In this document: positions 51,779 through 59,307 of the stretch, piece after piece
How positions within the stretch are numbered: position 1 is the stretch's first letter
How the letters are laid out: each line of letters opens with the position of its first letter
Assembly: GCF_001984575.1 (NCBI RefSeq)
Contig: NZ_LZNS01000001.1
Coordinates: 4,841,553 to 4,905,552, forward strand
Length of the DNA: 64,000 bases
Direction of reading: 5' to 3'
DNA from: Streptomyces sp. MP131-18
GTDB lineage: Bacteria > Actinomycetota > Actinomycetes > Streptomycetales > Streptomycetaceae
Translations under genes and position numbers: made by a program
Notes under the pieces: generated by a model
What the model was told of the DNA's origin: nothing
What the model saw: only the letters and a program-made list of their open reading frames with translations
The model's database searches: none

Positions 51779-51918
51779 GTGCGCCTGCCCCCTTCGACCC
51801 CGCGACACGCTGCACCGCGCCGCTGTTTCCGCAGCCTACCGGCCACTCGGTGTATGGCCGACCGCTGCGGGCCGTCACCCGTGGGGCCGAAGGCAGCTGT
51901 AGCGAAACGGTGACACGG

Positions 51919-53634
51919 CTACACCCAGGTCCCCAGCCACATGCGGGCGCGCCAGCCGTCCAGGGGGATCTCCATGCCGGTGTAAATGGGGTAGAAGTAG
52001 ATGAAGTTCCACGCGATCAGCAGCACCAGGACGCCCGCGCCGACGATGCCGGCCACGCGGCGGCGTTCCGAGCAGCCGGGCGGGCCGAGGATGGCGCCGA
52101 TCATCATGGCCACCGCGAGGCACAGGAACGGCACCAGGATCACGGCGTAGAAGTAGAAGATCGTCCGCTCCTGGTACAGGAACCAGGGCAGGTACCCGGC
52201 CGCGACCGCGCACAGCACCGCCCCGGCCCGCCAGTCCCTGCGGAACAGCCAGCGGTAGCCCGCGTAGACGAGCGCGAAGCAGGCCGACCACCACAGCAGC
52301 GGCGTGCCCAGCGCGAGCACCTCGCGGGCGCAGCCGCTGGCGTGCTCGCAGCCGCCCTCGCCCGGCTCGCGCGAGGAGTAGAAGTAGGTGACGGGCCTGG
52401 TGGTGGCCAGCCAGGTCCACGGATTCGACTCGTAGTTGTGCTCCGAGGTCAGCTCCACGTGGAAGCTGTACACCTCCGAGGTGTAGTGCCACAGGCTGCG
52501 CAGCGGCCCTGGCAGCCAGGAGAACGAGCTGTCCGCGCCCGCCTCCTCGGCCCAGTCGCGGTAGTAGCCGCCCGAGGTGGCGAACCAGCCGCTCCAGCTG
52601 GCCAGATAGGCGCCCAGCGCGACCGGCACCATCGAGACGAACGCGGGCACCGCGTCGCGGCGCAGCATCGCCGGGTAGGCGCGGGGCGCCCCCGCGGTGC
52701 GGCGGGCGGCGGCGTCCCACAGGACGGTGAGGATGCCGAACGCGGCCAGCACGTACAGCGCGTTCCACTTCGTCGCGGCGGCCAGGCCCAGGCAGACGCC
52801 GGCCGCGATACGCCAGGGCCGCAGGCCGAGCCCGAGCCGTTCGCCGACGGCGACATCCGGGCGCAGCAGCCCGTCGCGGCCCACCGGGAGCGCGGCGGCC
52901 AGCCGCGCCCTGGCGGCGTCGCGGTCGATGAGCAGGCAGCCGAACGCGGCCAGCAGCCAGAACATCAGCACCAGGTCGAGCAGCGCGGTCCTGCTCATGA
53001 CGAAGTGCAGCCCGTCGACGGCCATCAGCAGCCCGGCGAGGCAGCCGAGGACCGTGGAGCGGAGCAGGCGGCGGCCGATACGGCACAGCATCAGCACGGA
53101 GAGCGTGCCGAGCACCGCCACCATGAACCGCCAGCCGAACGGCGTCAGTCCGAAGAGCCACTCGCCCAGCGCGATGACCCACTTGCCGCCCGGCGGGTGG
53201 ACGACGTAGGCCGCGCCCTCCGCCTCGGGTGTCTCGCCCGCCACGATCCGGTCGTTCGCGTTGTCAGGCCACTCGGTCTCGTAGCCGTGTTCCAGCAGCG
53301 ACCAGGCGTCCTTCGCGTAGTACGTCTCGTCGAATATCACCGCATCCGGCGACCCGAGGTTGACGAAGCGCAGCACCCCGGCGAGCAGCGCGACCAGCAG
53401 CGGCCCGCCCCACGCGGACCAGCGGGCCAGCCGCCCGGCGGCGGCGGGGGACAGGCCGAAGTACTGCCACAGCTTTGCGCCCGGCTCCGGGTGCGGCGGC
53501 ACCAGCCGCTCCCGGAGCCCGGCCCCGCGCCGCGGCGCGTAGCCGAAGCGCCGCAGGCGCTGCTCCCATGCGGGCGGCTCCCCGGCGGCCTGCTCCTGCG
53601 GTGCGTCGGTGACGGTCTGGCTGCTCTGGCTCAT
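51919..53634 (-). CDS. pmt: protein O-mannosyltransferase (PMT/GT39)
   Basis: 571 aa with about ten membrane helices. The catalytic loop FDETYYAKDAWS near residue 100 carries the conserved Asp-Glu; RRLLRSTVLGCLAGLLMAVD, SRTALLDLVLMFWLLAAFG and KWNALYVLAAFG follow the GT39 pattern. It transfers mannose from polyprenyl-phosphate mannose to Ser/Thr of secreted proteins during Sec export. ATG 53634 and 53643 are both possible; neither has a ribosome site, and CAAGAT sits 7 bases before 53634. Divergent from rsmI by 60 bases; followed by the PBP gene on the same strand. Confidence 0.93.
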   Translation of the reverse strand: MSQSSQTVTDAPQEQAAGEPPAWEQRLRRFGYAPRRGAGLRERLVPPHPEPGAKLWQYFGLSPAAAGRLARWSAWGGPLLVALLAGVLRFVNLGSPDAVIFDETYYAKDAWSLLEHGYETEWPDNANDRIVAGETPEAEGAAYVVHPPGGKWVIALGEWLFGLTPFGWRFMVAVLGTLSVLMLCRIGRRLLRSTVLGCLAGLLMAVDGLHFVMSRTALLDLVLMFWLLAAFGCLLIDRDAARARLAAALPVGRDGLLRPDVAVGERLGLGLRPWRIAAGVCLGLAAATKWNALYVLAAFGILTVLWDAAARRTAGAPRAYPAMLRRDAVPAFVSMVPVALGAYLASWSGWFATSGGYYRDWAEEAGADSSFSWLPGPLRSLWHYTSEVYSFHVELTSEHNYESNPWTWLATTRPVTYFYSSREPGEGGCEHASGCAREVLALGTPLLWWSACFALVYAGYRWLFRRDWRAGAVLCAVAAGYLPWFLYQERTIFYFYAVILVPFLCLAVAMMIGAILGPPGCSERRRVAGIVGAGVLVLLIAWNFIYFYPIYTGMEIPLDGWRARMWLGTWV

Positions 53635-53694
53635 CCACGCCATCTTGGCATCCGGCCCCGGCCGCGCCGGGTGGCATGGGACAGGATGAGGGGC

Positions 53695-54543
53695 ATGACA
53701 GGGACCCTCGTACTGGCCGGAACCCCGATCGGCGACCTCGCGGACGCCCCGCCGCGCCTGGGCGCGGAGCTTCTCGCGGCGGACGTCGTGGCCGCCGAGG
53801 ACACGCGGCGGCTGCGCCGCCTCGCGCAGGGTCTCGGCGTACGGGTCGCGGGGCGCGTGGTGTCGTACTTCGAGGGGAACGAGGCGGCGCGCACGCCGGA
53901 GCTGGCGGAGGAACTCGCGCAGGGGGCGCGCGTTCTGCTGGTCACCGACGCGGGCATGCCGTCGGTGTCCGACCCCGGCTACCGGCTGGTCGCGGCGGCG
54001 GTGGCGGGCGGCGCCCGCGTGACGGTGGTGCCGGGGCCCTCCGCCGTCCTGACGGCGCTCGCGGTCTCGGGACTGCCGGTGGACCGGTTCTGCTTCGAGG
54101 GCTTCCTGCCCCGCAAGGCGGGGGAGCGGGCGGCCCGGCTCGCGGAGGCGGCGGACGAGCGGCGCACGCTGGTGTACTTCGAGGCGCCGCACCGGCTCGC
54201 GGCCTCGCTCTCGGCCATGGCGGACGTGTTCGGGCCCGACCGGCGGGCGGCCGTGTGCCGGGAGCTGACGAAGACCTACGAGGAAGTGCGGCGCGGGCCG
54301 CTCGCGGACCTCGCGGCCTGGGCGGACGAGGGCGTCCGCGGCGAGATCACGGTGGTGGTGGAGGGCGCCGCCCCGGCCGCCGCGCCCGCGGACCCGGCCG
54401 CTCTCGCCCGCCTGGTCGCGGAGCGCGAGGCGGCCGGGCAGCACCGCAAGGAGGCCATCGCCGAGGTGGCGCGGGCGGCCGGCGTCCCCAAACGCGAGGT
54501 CTTCGACGCCGTGGTGGCGGCGCGGACCGCGGACCGCACCTGA
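53695..54543 (+). CDS. rsmI: 16S rRNA (cytidine-1402 2'-O) methyltransferase RsmI
   Basis: 282 aa, SAM-dependent tetrapyrrole-methylase fold. TLVLAGTPIGDLADAPPR, EDTRRLRRLAQ, VTDAGMPSVSDPGYRLVAAA, VVPGPSAVLTALAVSGLPVD and YFEAPHRLAASL are diagnostic. It methylates C1402 in the ribosomal P site. CAGGAT ends 7 bases before ATG 53695, with no ribosome site: leaderless. Confidence 0.96.
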   Translation: MTGTLVLAGTPIGDLADAPPRLGAELLAADVVAAEDTRRLRRLAQGLGVRVAGRVVSYFEGNEAARTPELAEELAQGARVLLVTDAGMPSVSDPGYRLVAAAVAGGARVTVVPGPSAVLTALAVSGLPVDRFCFEGFLPRKAGERAARLAEAADERRTLVYFEAPHRLAASLSAMADVFGPDRRAAVCRELTKTYEEVRRGPLADLAAWADEGVRGEITVVVEGAAPAAAPADPAALARLVAEREAAGQHRKEAIAEVARAAGVPKREVFDAVVAARTADRT

Positions 54544-54556
54544 GCCGCGGACTGAG

Positions 54557-54584
54557 CCGATAAGACCGACAGGACAGGACCTAG
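54557..54584. repeat. solo terminal repeat of the CTAG-type element
   Basis: Reading the minus strand, these 28 bases match the left end of the element at 3143-3170 at 26 positions, ending exactly at CTAG. No partner end or interior is present, so it is a remnant or a half element. It lies 13 bases after the rsmI stop and its CTAG runs into the tatD -10. Confidence 0.7.
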
Positions 54585-54587
54585 GAT
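54582..54587 (+). promoter_or_regulatory. -10 box of leaderless tatD mRNA
   Basis: TAGGAT ends 6 bases before ATG 54594. Its first three bases belong to the CTAG of the solo element end. No clear -35. Confidence 0.55.
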
Positions 54588-54593
54588 CGGGGC

Positions 54594-55442
54594 ATGCCCA
54601 AGTCCGCCAGGGCGAAGGCCCGGGAGACCGTCCCACCGCCGGTTCCCGAGCCGCTCGCCGTGCCCGTCGCCGATGCCCACACCCACCTCGACATGCAGGA
54701 CACCGGCGTCGAGGAGGCGCTGGAGAAGGCCGCGGCGGCCGGCGTCACCCGCATCGTGCAGATCGGCTGCGACGTCGCCCGCGCCCACTGGGCCGCGAAG
54801 ACCGCGGCCGAGCACGAGGCGATCTGGGCCGCCGTCGCCCTCCACCCGAACGAGGCGCCGCGCATCGAGCAGGAGGCGGGCCCGGCCGCGCTGGACGCGG
54901 CGCTCGCCGAGATCGTCGAGCTGGCCGCCCTGCCGCAGGTCCGCGCGATCGGCGAGACCGGACTCGACTACTTCCGCACCGGCCCCGAGGGCGTGCGGGC
55001 GCAGCAGCGCTCGTTCCGGCGGCATATCGAGCTGGCCAAGGAGCTGGACAAGGCGCTGGTCATCCACGACCGCGACGCGCACGAGGACGTGCTGCGCATC
55101 CTGGCGGCGGACGGCGCCCCGCGCCGTACCGTCTTCCACTGCTACTCGGGGGACGCGGCCATGGCCGAAGTCTGCGCCGCCGAGGGGTACTTCATGTCGT
55201 TCGCGGGCAATGTGACCTTTGCCGGCGCCCAGCCGCTGCGCGAGGCGCTGGCCGTCGCGCCGCCCGAACTGCTGCTCGTCGAGACCGACGCGCCGTTCCT
55301 GACGCCGGCCCCGTTCCGCGGCCGGCCCAACGCGCCCTACCTCATCCCGGTCACCCTGCGAGCCATGGCCGAGGTCAAGGGCATGGCAGAGGACGACCTC
55401 GCCCGGCACATCGCCGCCAACACCGAACGGGCCTTCGGGTGA
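54594..55442 (+). CDS. tatD: TatD-family metal-dependent DNase
   Basis: 282 aa TIM-barrel hydrolase. VADAHTHLD (metal HxH), AIGETGLDYF (Glu ligand), LVIHDRDAHED, VFHCYSGD and LLVETDAPFLTP are the five canonical motifs. TatD enzymes act as 3'-5' exonucleases or deoxyribonucleases in DNA quality control. The first 25 residues are an extra basic/Pro tail. The stop overlaps the rsmA GTG (GTGA). Confidence 0.95.
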   Translation: MPKSARAKARETVPPPVPEPLAVPVADAHTHLDMQDTGVEEALEKAAAAGVTRIVQIGCDVARAHWAAKTAAEHEAIWAAVALHPNEAPRIEQEAGPAALDAALAEIVELAALPQVRAIGETGLDYFRTGPEGVRAQQRSFRRHIELAKELDKALVIHDRDAHEDVLRILAADGAPRRTVFHCYSGDAAMAEVCAAEGYFMSFAGNVTFAGAQPLREALAVAPPELLLVETDAPFLTPAPFRGRPNAPYLIPVTLRAMAEVKGMAEDDLARHIAANTERAFG

Positions 55443-56323
55443 CGGCCGGCCCCGGCACGCTGCTCGGCCCCTCGGACGTGCGCGAGTTGGCCGCGGCGCT
55501 CGGGCTGCGCCCCACCAAGCAGCGCGGGCAGAACTTCGTGATCGACGCCAACACCGTGCGCCGCATCGTGCGGGCCGCGGACATCGGCGAGGACGACGCC
55601 GTCGTCGAGGTCGGCCCGGGCCTCGGCTCCCTCACGCTCGCGCTGCTCGACGGGGCCGGGCACGTCACCGCCGTCGAGATCGACGACGTGCTGGCCGCCG
55701 CCCTGCCCGCGACCATCGCCGCGCGCCTCCCGGCGCGGGCCGGCCGGTTCGCGCTGGTCCACGAGGACGCGATGCGCGTCACCGCGCTGCCGGGGCCGCC
55801 CCCGGACGCGCTCGTCGCCAACCTCCCCTACAACGTCGCGGTTCCGGTGCTGCTGCACATGCTCGCCACGTTCCCCAGCATCAGGCGCGGCCTGATCATG
55901 GTGCAGTCGGAGGTCGCCGACCGGCTCGCCGCCGCCCCCGGCTCGAAGGTGTACGGCGTGCCCTCGGTCAAGACCGCCTGGTACGCCGAGGCCCGCAGGG
56001 CCGGATCGATCGGCCGCAGCGTCTTCTGGCCCGCGCCCAACGTCGACTCGGGACTCGTCGCCCTCGTCCGCCGCGATCCGCCGCCCACCACCGCATCCCG
56101 CGCCGACGTCTTCGCCGTCGTCGACGCGGCCTTCGCCCAGCGCCGCAAGACGCTGCGCTCCGCGCTCGCGGGCTGGGCCGGTTCGCCCGCCGCCGCGGAG
56201 GCGGCCTGCGCCGCGGCCGGCGTCCCGTCCGGCGCCCGCGGCGAGGCGCTGAGCGTGGCGGACTTCGCGCGCCTCGCGGAGCACCGGCCGGTACGGAACG
56301 CGCCCTCGGCAGGCGGGTCCTAG
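55439..56323 (+). CDS. rsmA: 16S rRNA dimethyladenosine transferase RsmA/KsgA
   Basis: 294 aa. PTKQRGQNFVIDANTV, VVEVGPGLGSLTLALL (SAM motif I), NLPYNVAVPVLLHML (motif IV NLPY) and FAQRRKTLRSAL are diagnostic. It dimethylates A1518 and A1519 during 30S maturation; loss gives kasugamycin resistance. GTG 55439 overlaps the tatD stop by 4 bases. Its TAG stop forms part of the ispE -10 box. Confidence 0.97.
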   Translation: MTAGPGTLLGPSDVRELAAALGLRPTKQRGQNFVIDANTVRRIVRAADIGEDDAVVEVGPGLGSLTLALLDGAGHVTAVEIDDVLAAALPATIAARLPARAGRFALVHEDAMRVTALPGPPPDALVANLPYNVAVPVLLHMLATFPSIRRGLIMVQSEVADRLAAAPGSKVYGVPSVKTAWYAEARRAGSIGRSVFWPAPNVDSGLVALVRRDPPPTTASRADVFAVVDAAFAQRRKTLRSALAGWAGSPAAAEAACAAAGVPSGARGEALSVADFARLAEHRPVRNAPSAGGS

Positions 56324-56326
56324 AAT
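56321..56326 (+). promoter_or_regulatory. -10 box of ispE, overlapping the rsmA stop codon
   Basis: TAGAAT starts with the rsmA TAG stop and ends 7 bases before GTG 56334, the leaderless spacing seen for other genes here. No ribosome site before ispE. Confidence 0.55.
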
Positions 56327-56333
56327 CGGTCCG

Positions 56334-57269
56334 GTGTCAAAGCCCCAGCGGTCCGTCACCGTCCGCGTCCCCGCCAAGGTCAACGTCCAGCTCGCCGTGG
56401 GCCCGCCGCGGCCCGACGGCTTCCACGACCTGGCGAACGTCTTCCTCGCCGTCGACATCCACGACCGCGTGACCGCCACCCCGGGCGCCCCGGCCGCACC
56501 CGGCACCCCCCGCGTCAGCTGTACCGGGCCCGGCAGCGACCGCGTTCCCCTCGACGCGGGGAACCTGGCGGTACGCGCCGCCGTGCTGCTCGCGGCGCAC
56601 CACGGCCGCGATCCCGACGTGCACCTGCACATCGACAAGGACATTCCCGTCGCGGGCGGCATGGCGGGCGGCAGCGCGGACGCCGCCGGGGCGCTGCTGG
56701 CCTGCGACGCCCTGTGGGGCACGGCGACCCCGCGCGCCGAACTGCTGGCCCTGTGCGCCGAGCTGGGCTCCGACGTGCCGTTCGCCCTGGTCGGCGGCGC
56801 CGCGCTCGGCCTCGGCCGCGGCGAGCGGCTGACCGGGCTGCCGGTCGGCGGCACGTTCCACTGGGTGTTCGCGCTCGCCGACGGCGGCCTCGCCACCCCC
56901 GACGTCTACCGCGCCTGCGACCGGCTGCGCGGCCGGTCGCCCGTGCCCGCGCCCGCCGCCGACCCGGCGCTGCTGGCCGCGCTGGAGGCGGGCGACGCGC
57001 GCGCCCTGGCCGCCGCGCTCACCAACGACCTCCAGCCCGCGGCCCTTTCGCTGCGCCCCGCGCTCGCGGACACCCTCGCGGCGGGCGAGAAGGCCGGGGC
57101 GCTGGCCGGCCTCGTCTCCGGCTCGGGTCCCACCTGCGCGTTCCTGGCCGCCGACGCGGCGGCCGCCGCGTCGCTCGCCGCGTCGCTGGCGGACAGCGGC
57201 ACCTGCCGCACCGCCCGCGCGACGACGGGGGGGGTGGCCGGGGCGACTACCATCGAGTCCCATGCCTGA
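56334..57269 (+). CDS. ispE: 4-diphosphocytidyl-2-C-methyl-D-erythritol kinase IspE
   Basis: 311 aa GHMP kinase of the MEP isoprenoid pathway. VRVPAKVNVQLAVGPPRPDG opens the fold; the ATP loop PVAGGMAGGSADAAGALLAC and C-terminal VSGSGPTCAFLA are canonical. It phosphorylates CDP-ME. The last 8 bases overlap the ABC-F gene start, whose -10 lies inside this gene. Confidence 0.96.
   Translation: MSKPQRSVTVRVPAKVNVQLAVGPPRPDGFHDLANVFLAVDIHDRVTATPGAPAAPGTPRVSCTGPGSDRVPLDAGNLAVRAAVLLAAHHGRDPDVHLHIDKDIPVAGGMAGGSADAAGALLACDALWGTATPRAELLALCAELGSDVPFALVGGAALGLGRGERLTGLPVGGTFHWVFALADGGLATPDVYRACDRLRGRSPVPAPAADPALLAALEAGDARALAAALTNDLQPAALSLRPALADTLAAGEKAGALAGLVSGSGPTCAFLAADAAAAASLAASLADSGTCRTARATTGGVAGATTIESHA
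57248..57253 (+). promoter_or_regulatory. -10-like box for the ABC-F gene within ispE
   Basis: TACCAT ends 8 bases before ATG 57262, inside the ispE 3' end. Confidence 0.4.
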
Positions 57270-59085
57270 ACCCGCCAAGCCCGCCAAGCCCGCCAGGAAC
57301 CTGGCGAACCTGGAGTCCGTCCGGAAGGTGTACGGCACCCGCGCGGTCCTCGACGGCGTTTCGCTGGGTGTCGGCGAGGGCGACCGCATCGGCGTCGTGG
57401 GCCGCAACGGCGACGGCAAGTCGACGCTCGTGCGCGTCATCGCCGGTCAGGAGCCCCCGGACGAGGGCCGCGTCACGCTCTCCGGCGGCCTGCGGCCCGG
57501 CGTCCTCACCCAGTCGGACACCCTCGATCCCGCGGCCACGATCAGGCAGGAGGTCATCGGCGACCTCGCCGACCACGAGTGGGCGGGCAGCGCCGCCGTC
57601 AGGTCCGTGCTGACCGGCCTCTTCGGCGGTCTCGACCTGCCGGGCTTCCCCGACGGCCTCGACACGGTCATCGGGCCGCTGTCCGGCGGGGAGCGGCGGC
57701 GCATCGCGCTGGCCAAGCTGCTCATCGCCGAGCAGGAGCTGCTCGTGCTCGACGAGCCGACCAACCATCTCGACGTCGAGGGCATCGCGTGGCTGGCCGG
57801 CCACCTGCGGGCCCGCCGTTCCGCGCTGGTGGTCGTGACCCACGACCGGTGGTTCCTCGACCAGGTCTGCACCCGCATGTGGGACGTGCAGCGCGGGGCG
57901 GTGCACGCGTACGACGGCGGCTACAGCGACTACGTGTTCGCGCGCGCCGAGCGCGAACGCATCGCGGCGGGGGAGGAGGCCAGGCGGCAGAACCTGATGC
58001 GCAAGGAGCTGGCCTGGCTGCGGCGCGGCGCCCCGGCCCGCACCAGCAAGCCGAGGTTCCGCATCGAGGCCGCCAACGCGCTGATCGCCGACGTGCCGCC
58101 GCCGCGCGACGAAGCGGAGCTGACGCGCTTCGCGGGCGCGCGGCTCGGCAAGACGGTGTACGAGCTGGAGAACGTCACGGTCGCCGCCGGCGGCCGGGAG
58201 CTGCTGACCGGCCTGACGTGGCAGCTGGGACCGGGCGACCGCGTCGGGCTCGTCGGCGTCAACGGCGCGGGCAAGACCTCGCTGCTGCGCGCGTTGCGCG
58301 CGGGCAGCGCCGCGGCGGGCCGGATCACCGTCGGCAAGACGGTGCGGCTGGCGCACCTCTCCCAGGAGGTGGACGAGCTGGACGCGGACTGGCGCGTGCT
58401 CGAGGCCGTGGAGCGCGTCCGGGCCCGCGTCGACCTCGGCAAGGGCCGCGAGATGACGGCCTCGCAGCTGTGCGAGCGCTTCGGCTTCGGCAAGGAGCGG
58501 CAGTGGACCAGGATCGGTGACCTCTCCGGCGGCGAGCGGCGGCGGCTCCAGATTCTGCGGCTGCTGATGGACGAGCCGAACGTGCTGTTCCTCGACGAGC
58601 CGACGAACGACCTGGACATCGAGACCCTCACGCAGCTGGAGGACCTGCTCGACGGCTGGCCCGGTTCGCTCCTCGTCATCAGCCACGACCGCTACTTCCT
58701 GGAGCGCACCACGGACCAGGTGTACGCGCTGCTGGGCGACGGCGCGCTGCGGATGCTGCCGCGCGGCATCGACGAGTACCTGGAACGCCGCAGCGCGCGG
58801 CTGGCCGCGTCCGCACCCGCTCCCGCGCCGCCCGCCCGTTCCGCGTCGGCCGCGCCCCCGGCGGCGAAACCCGCGCAGCTGTCGCGCACGGCGCAGAAGG
58901 AGATCCAGCGCATCGAGCGGCAACTGGACCGCATCGGAGCGAAGGAAACGGAGTTGCACGCCGAAATGGCCCAGCACGCAACGGACTTCACGCGCATGGC
59001 GGATCTCGACGCCCGGCTACGCGAGCTGGCGGGGCAGCGGGACGACCTGGAGACCCGCTGGCTGGAGCTGGCGGAGGGCGCCTAG
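57262..59085 (+). CDS. ABC-F family ATPase
   Basis: 607 aa soluble protein with two ATPase domains and no membrane helices. Walker A motifs GRNGDGKST and GVNGAGKTS, signatures LSGGERRRIALAKLL and LSGGERRRLQILRLL, Walker B VLDEPTNHLD and FLDEPTNDLD. The interdomain linker is about 80 residues with a charged helix, and a C-terminal coiled coil (RTAQKEIQRIERQLDRIG) follows a Pro/Ala stretch. This resembles the Uup/EttA-type translation factors rather than drug exporters. It starts 8 bases inside ispE. Confidence 0.95.
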   Translation: MPEPAKPAKPARNLANLESVRKVYGTRAVLDGVSLGVGEGDRIGVVGRNGDGKSTLVRVIAGQEPPDEGRVTLSGGLRPGVLTQSDTLDPAATIRQEVIGDLADHEWAGSAAVRSVLTGLFGGLDLPGFPDGLDTVIGPLSGGERRRIALAKLLIAEQELLVLDEPTNHLDVEGIAWLAGHLRARRSALVVVTHDRWFLDQVCTRMWDVQRGAVHAYDGGYSDYVFARAERERIAAGEEARRQNLMRKELAWLRRGAPARTSKPRFRIEAANALIADVPPPRDEAELTRFAGARLGKTVYELENVTVAAGGRELLTGLTWQLGPGDRVGLVGVNGAGKTSLLRALRAGSAAAGRITVGKTVRLAHLSQEVDELDADWRVLEAVERVRARVDLGKGREMTASQLCERFGFGKERQWTRIGDLSGGERRRLQILRLLMDEPNVLFLDEPTNDLDIETLTQLEDLLDGWPGSLLVISHDRYFLERTTDQVYALLGDGALRMLPRGIDEYLERRSARLAASAPAPAPPARSASAAPPAAKPAQLSRTAQKEIQRIERQLDRIGAKETELHAEMAQHATDFTRMADLDARLRELAGQRDDLETRWLELAEGA

Positions 59086-59307
59086 GAAGCGCCGCGGCGC
59101 CTCCGTTCCGCGCCCGTTCCGTGCCGCGTCCGGCGGGGGCGGAAGCGGAACCGGAGGAACCGCACCGGTGTCCGATGGTAGAAAGAGCTTCGCTCCAAAG
59201 GAGTAGCGGCCGCACACGCGCGGGCCGCGACCACCGACCACAGAACACCGACCATTGATCACCGGCCACGGGGTGCTGCTGCCGTGGCCGGCGGGCCAGG
59301 GGGATTC

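Noticed and set aside
59170..59300. possible structured leader before the beta-propeller gene (CCAAAGGAGTAGCGGCC resembles the start of the yybP-ykoY manganese riboswitch)
   Set aside because: Only the GGAGTAGC-like box matches; the second conserved segment and stem layout are not seen, and the downstream gene is not a metal transporter or TerC protein.
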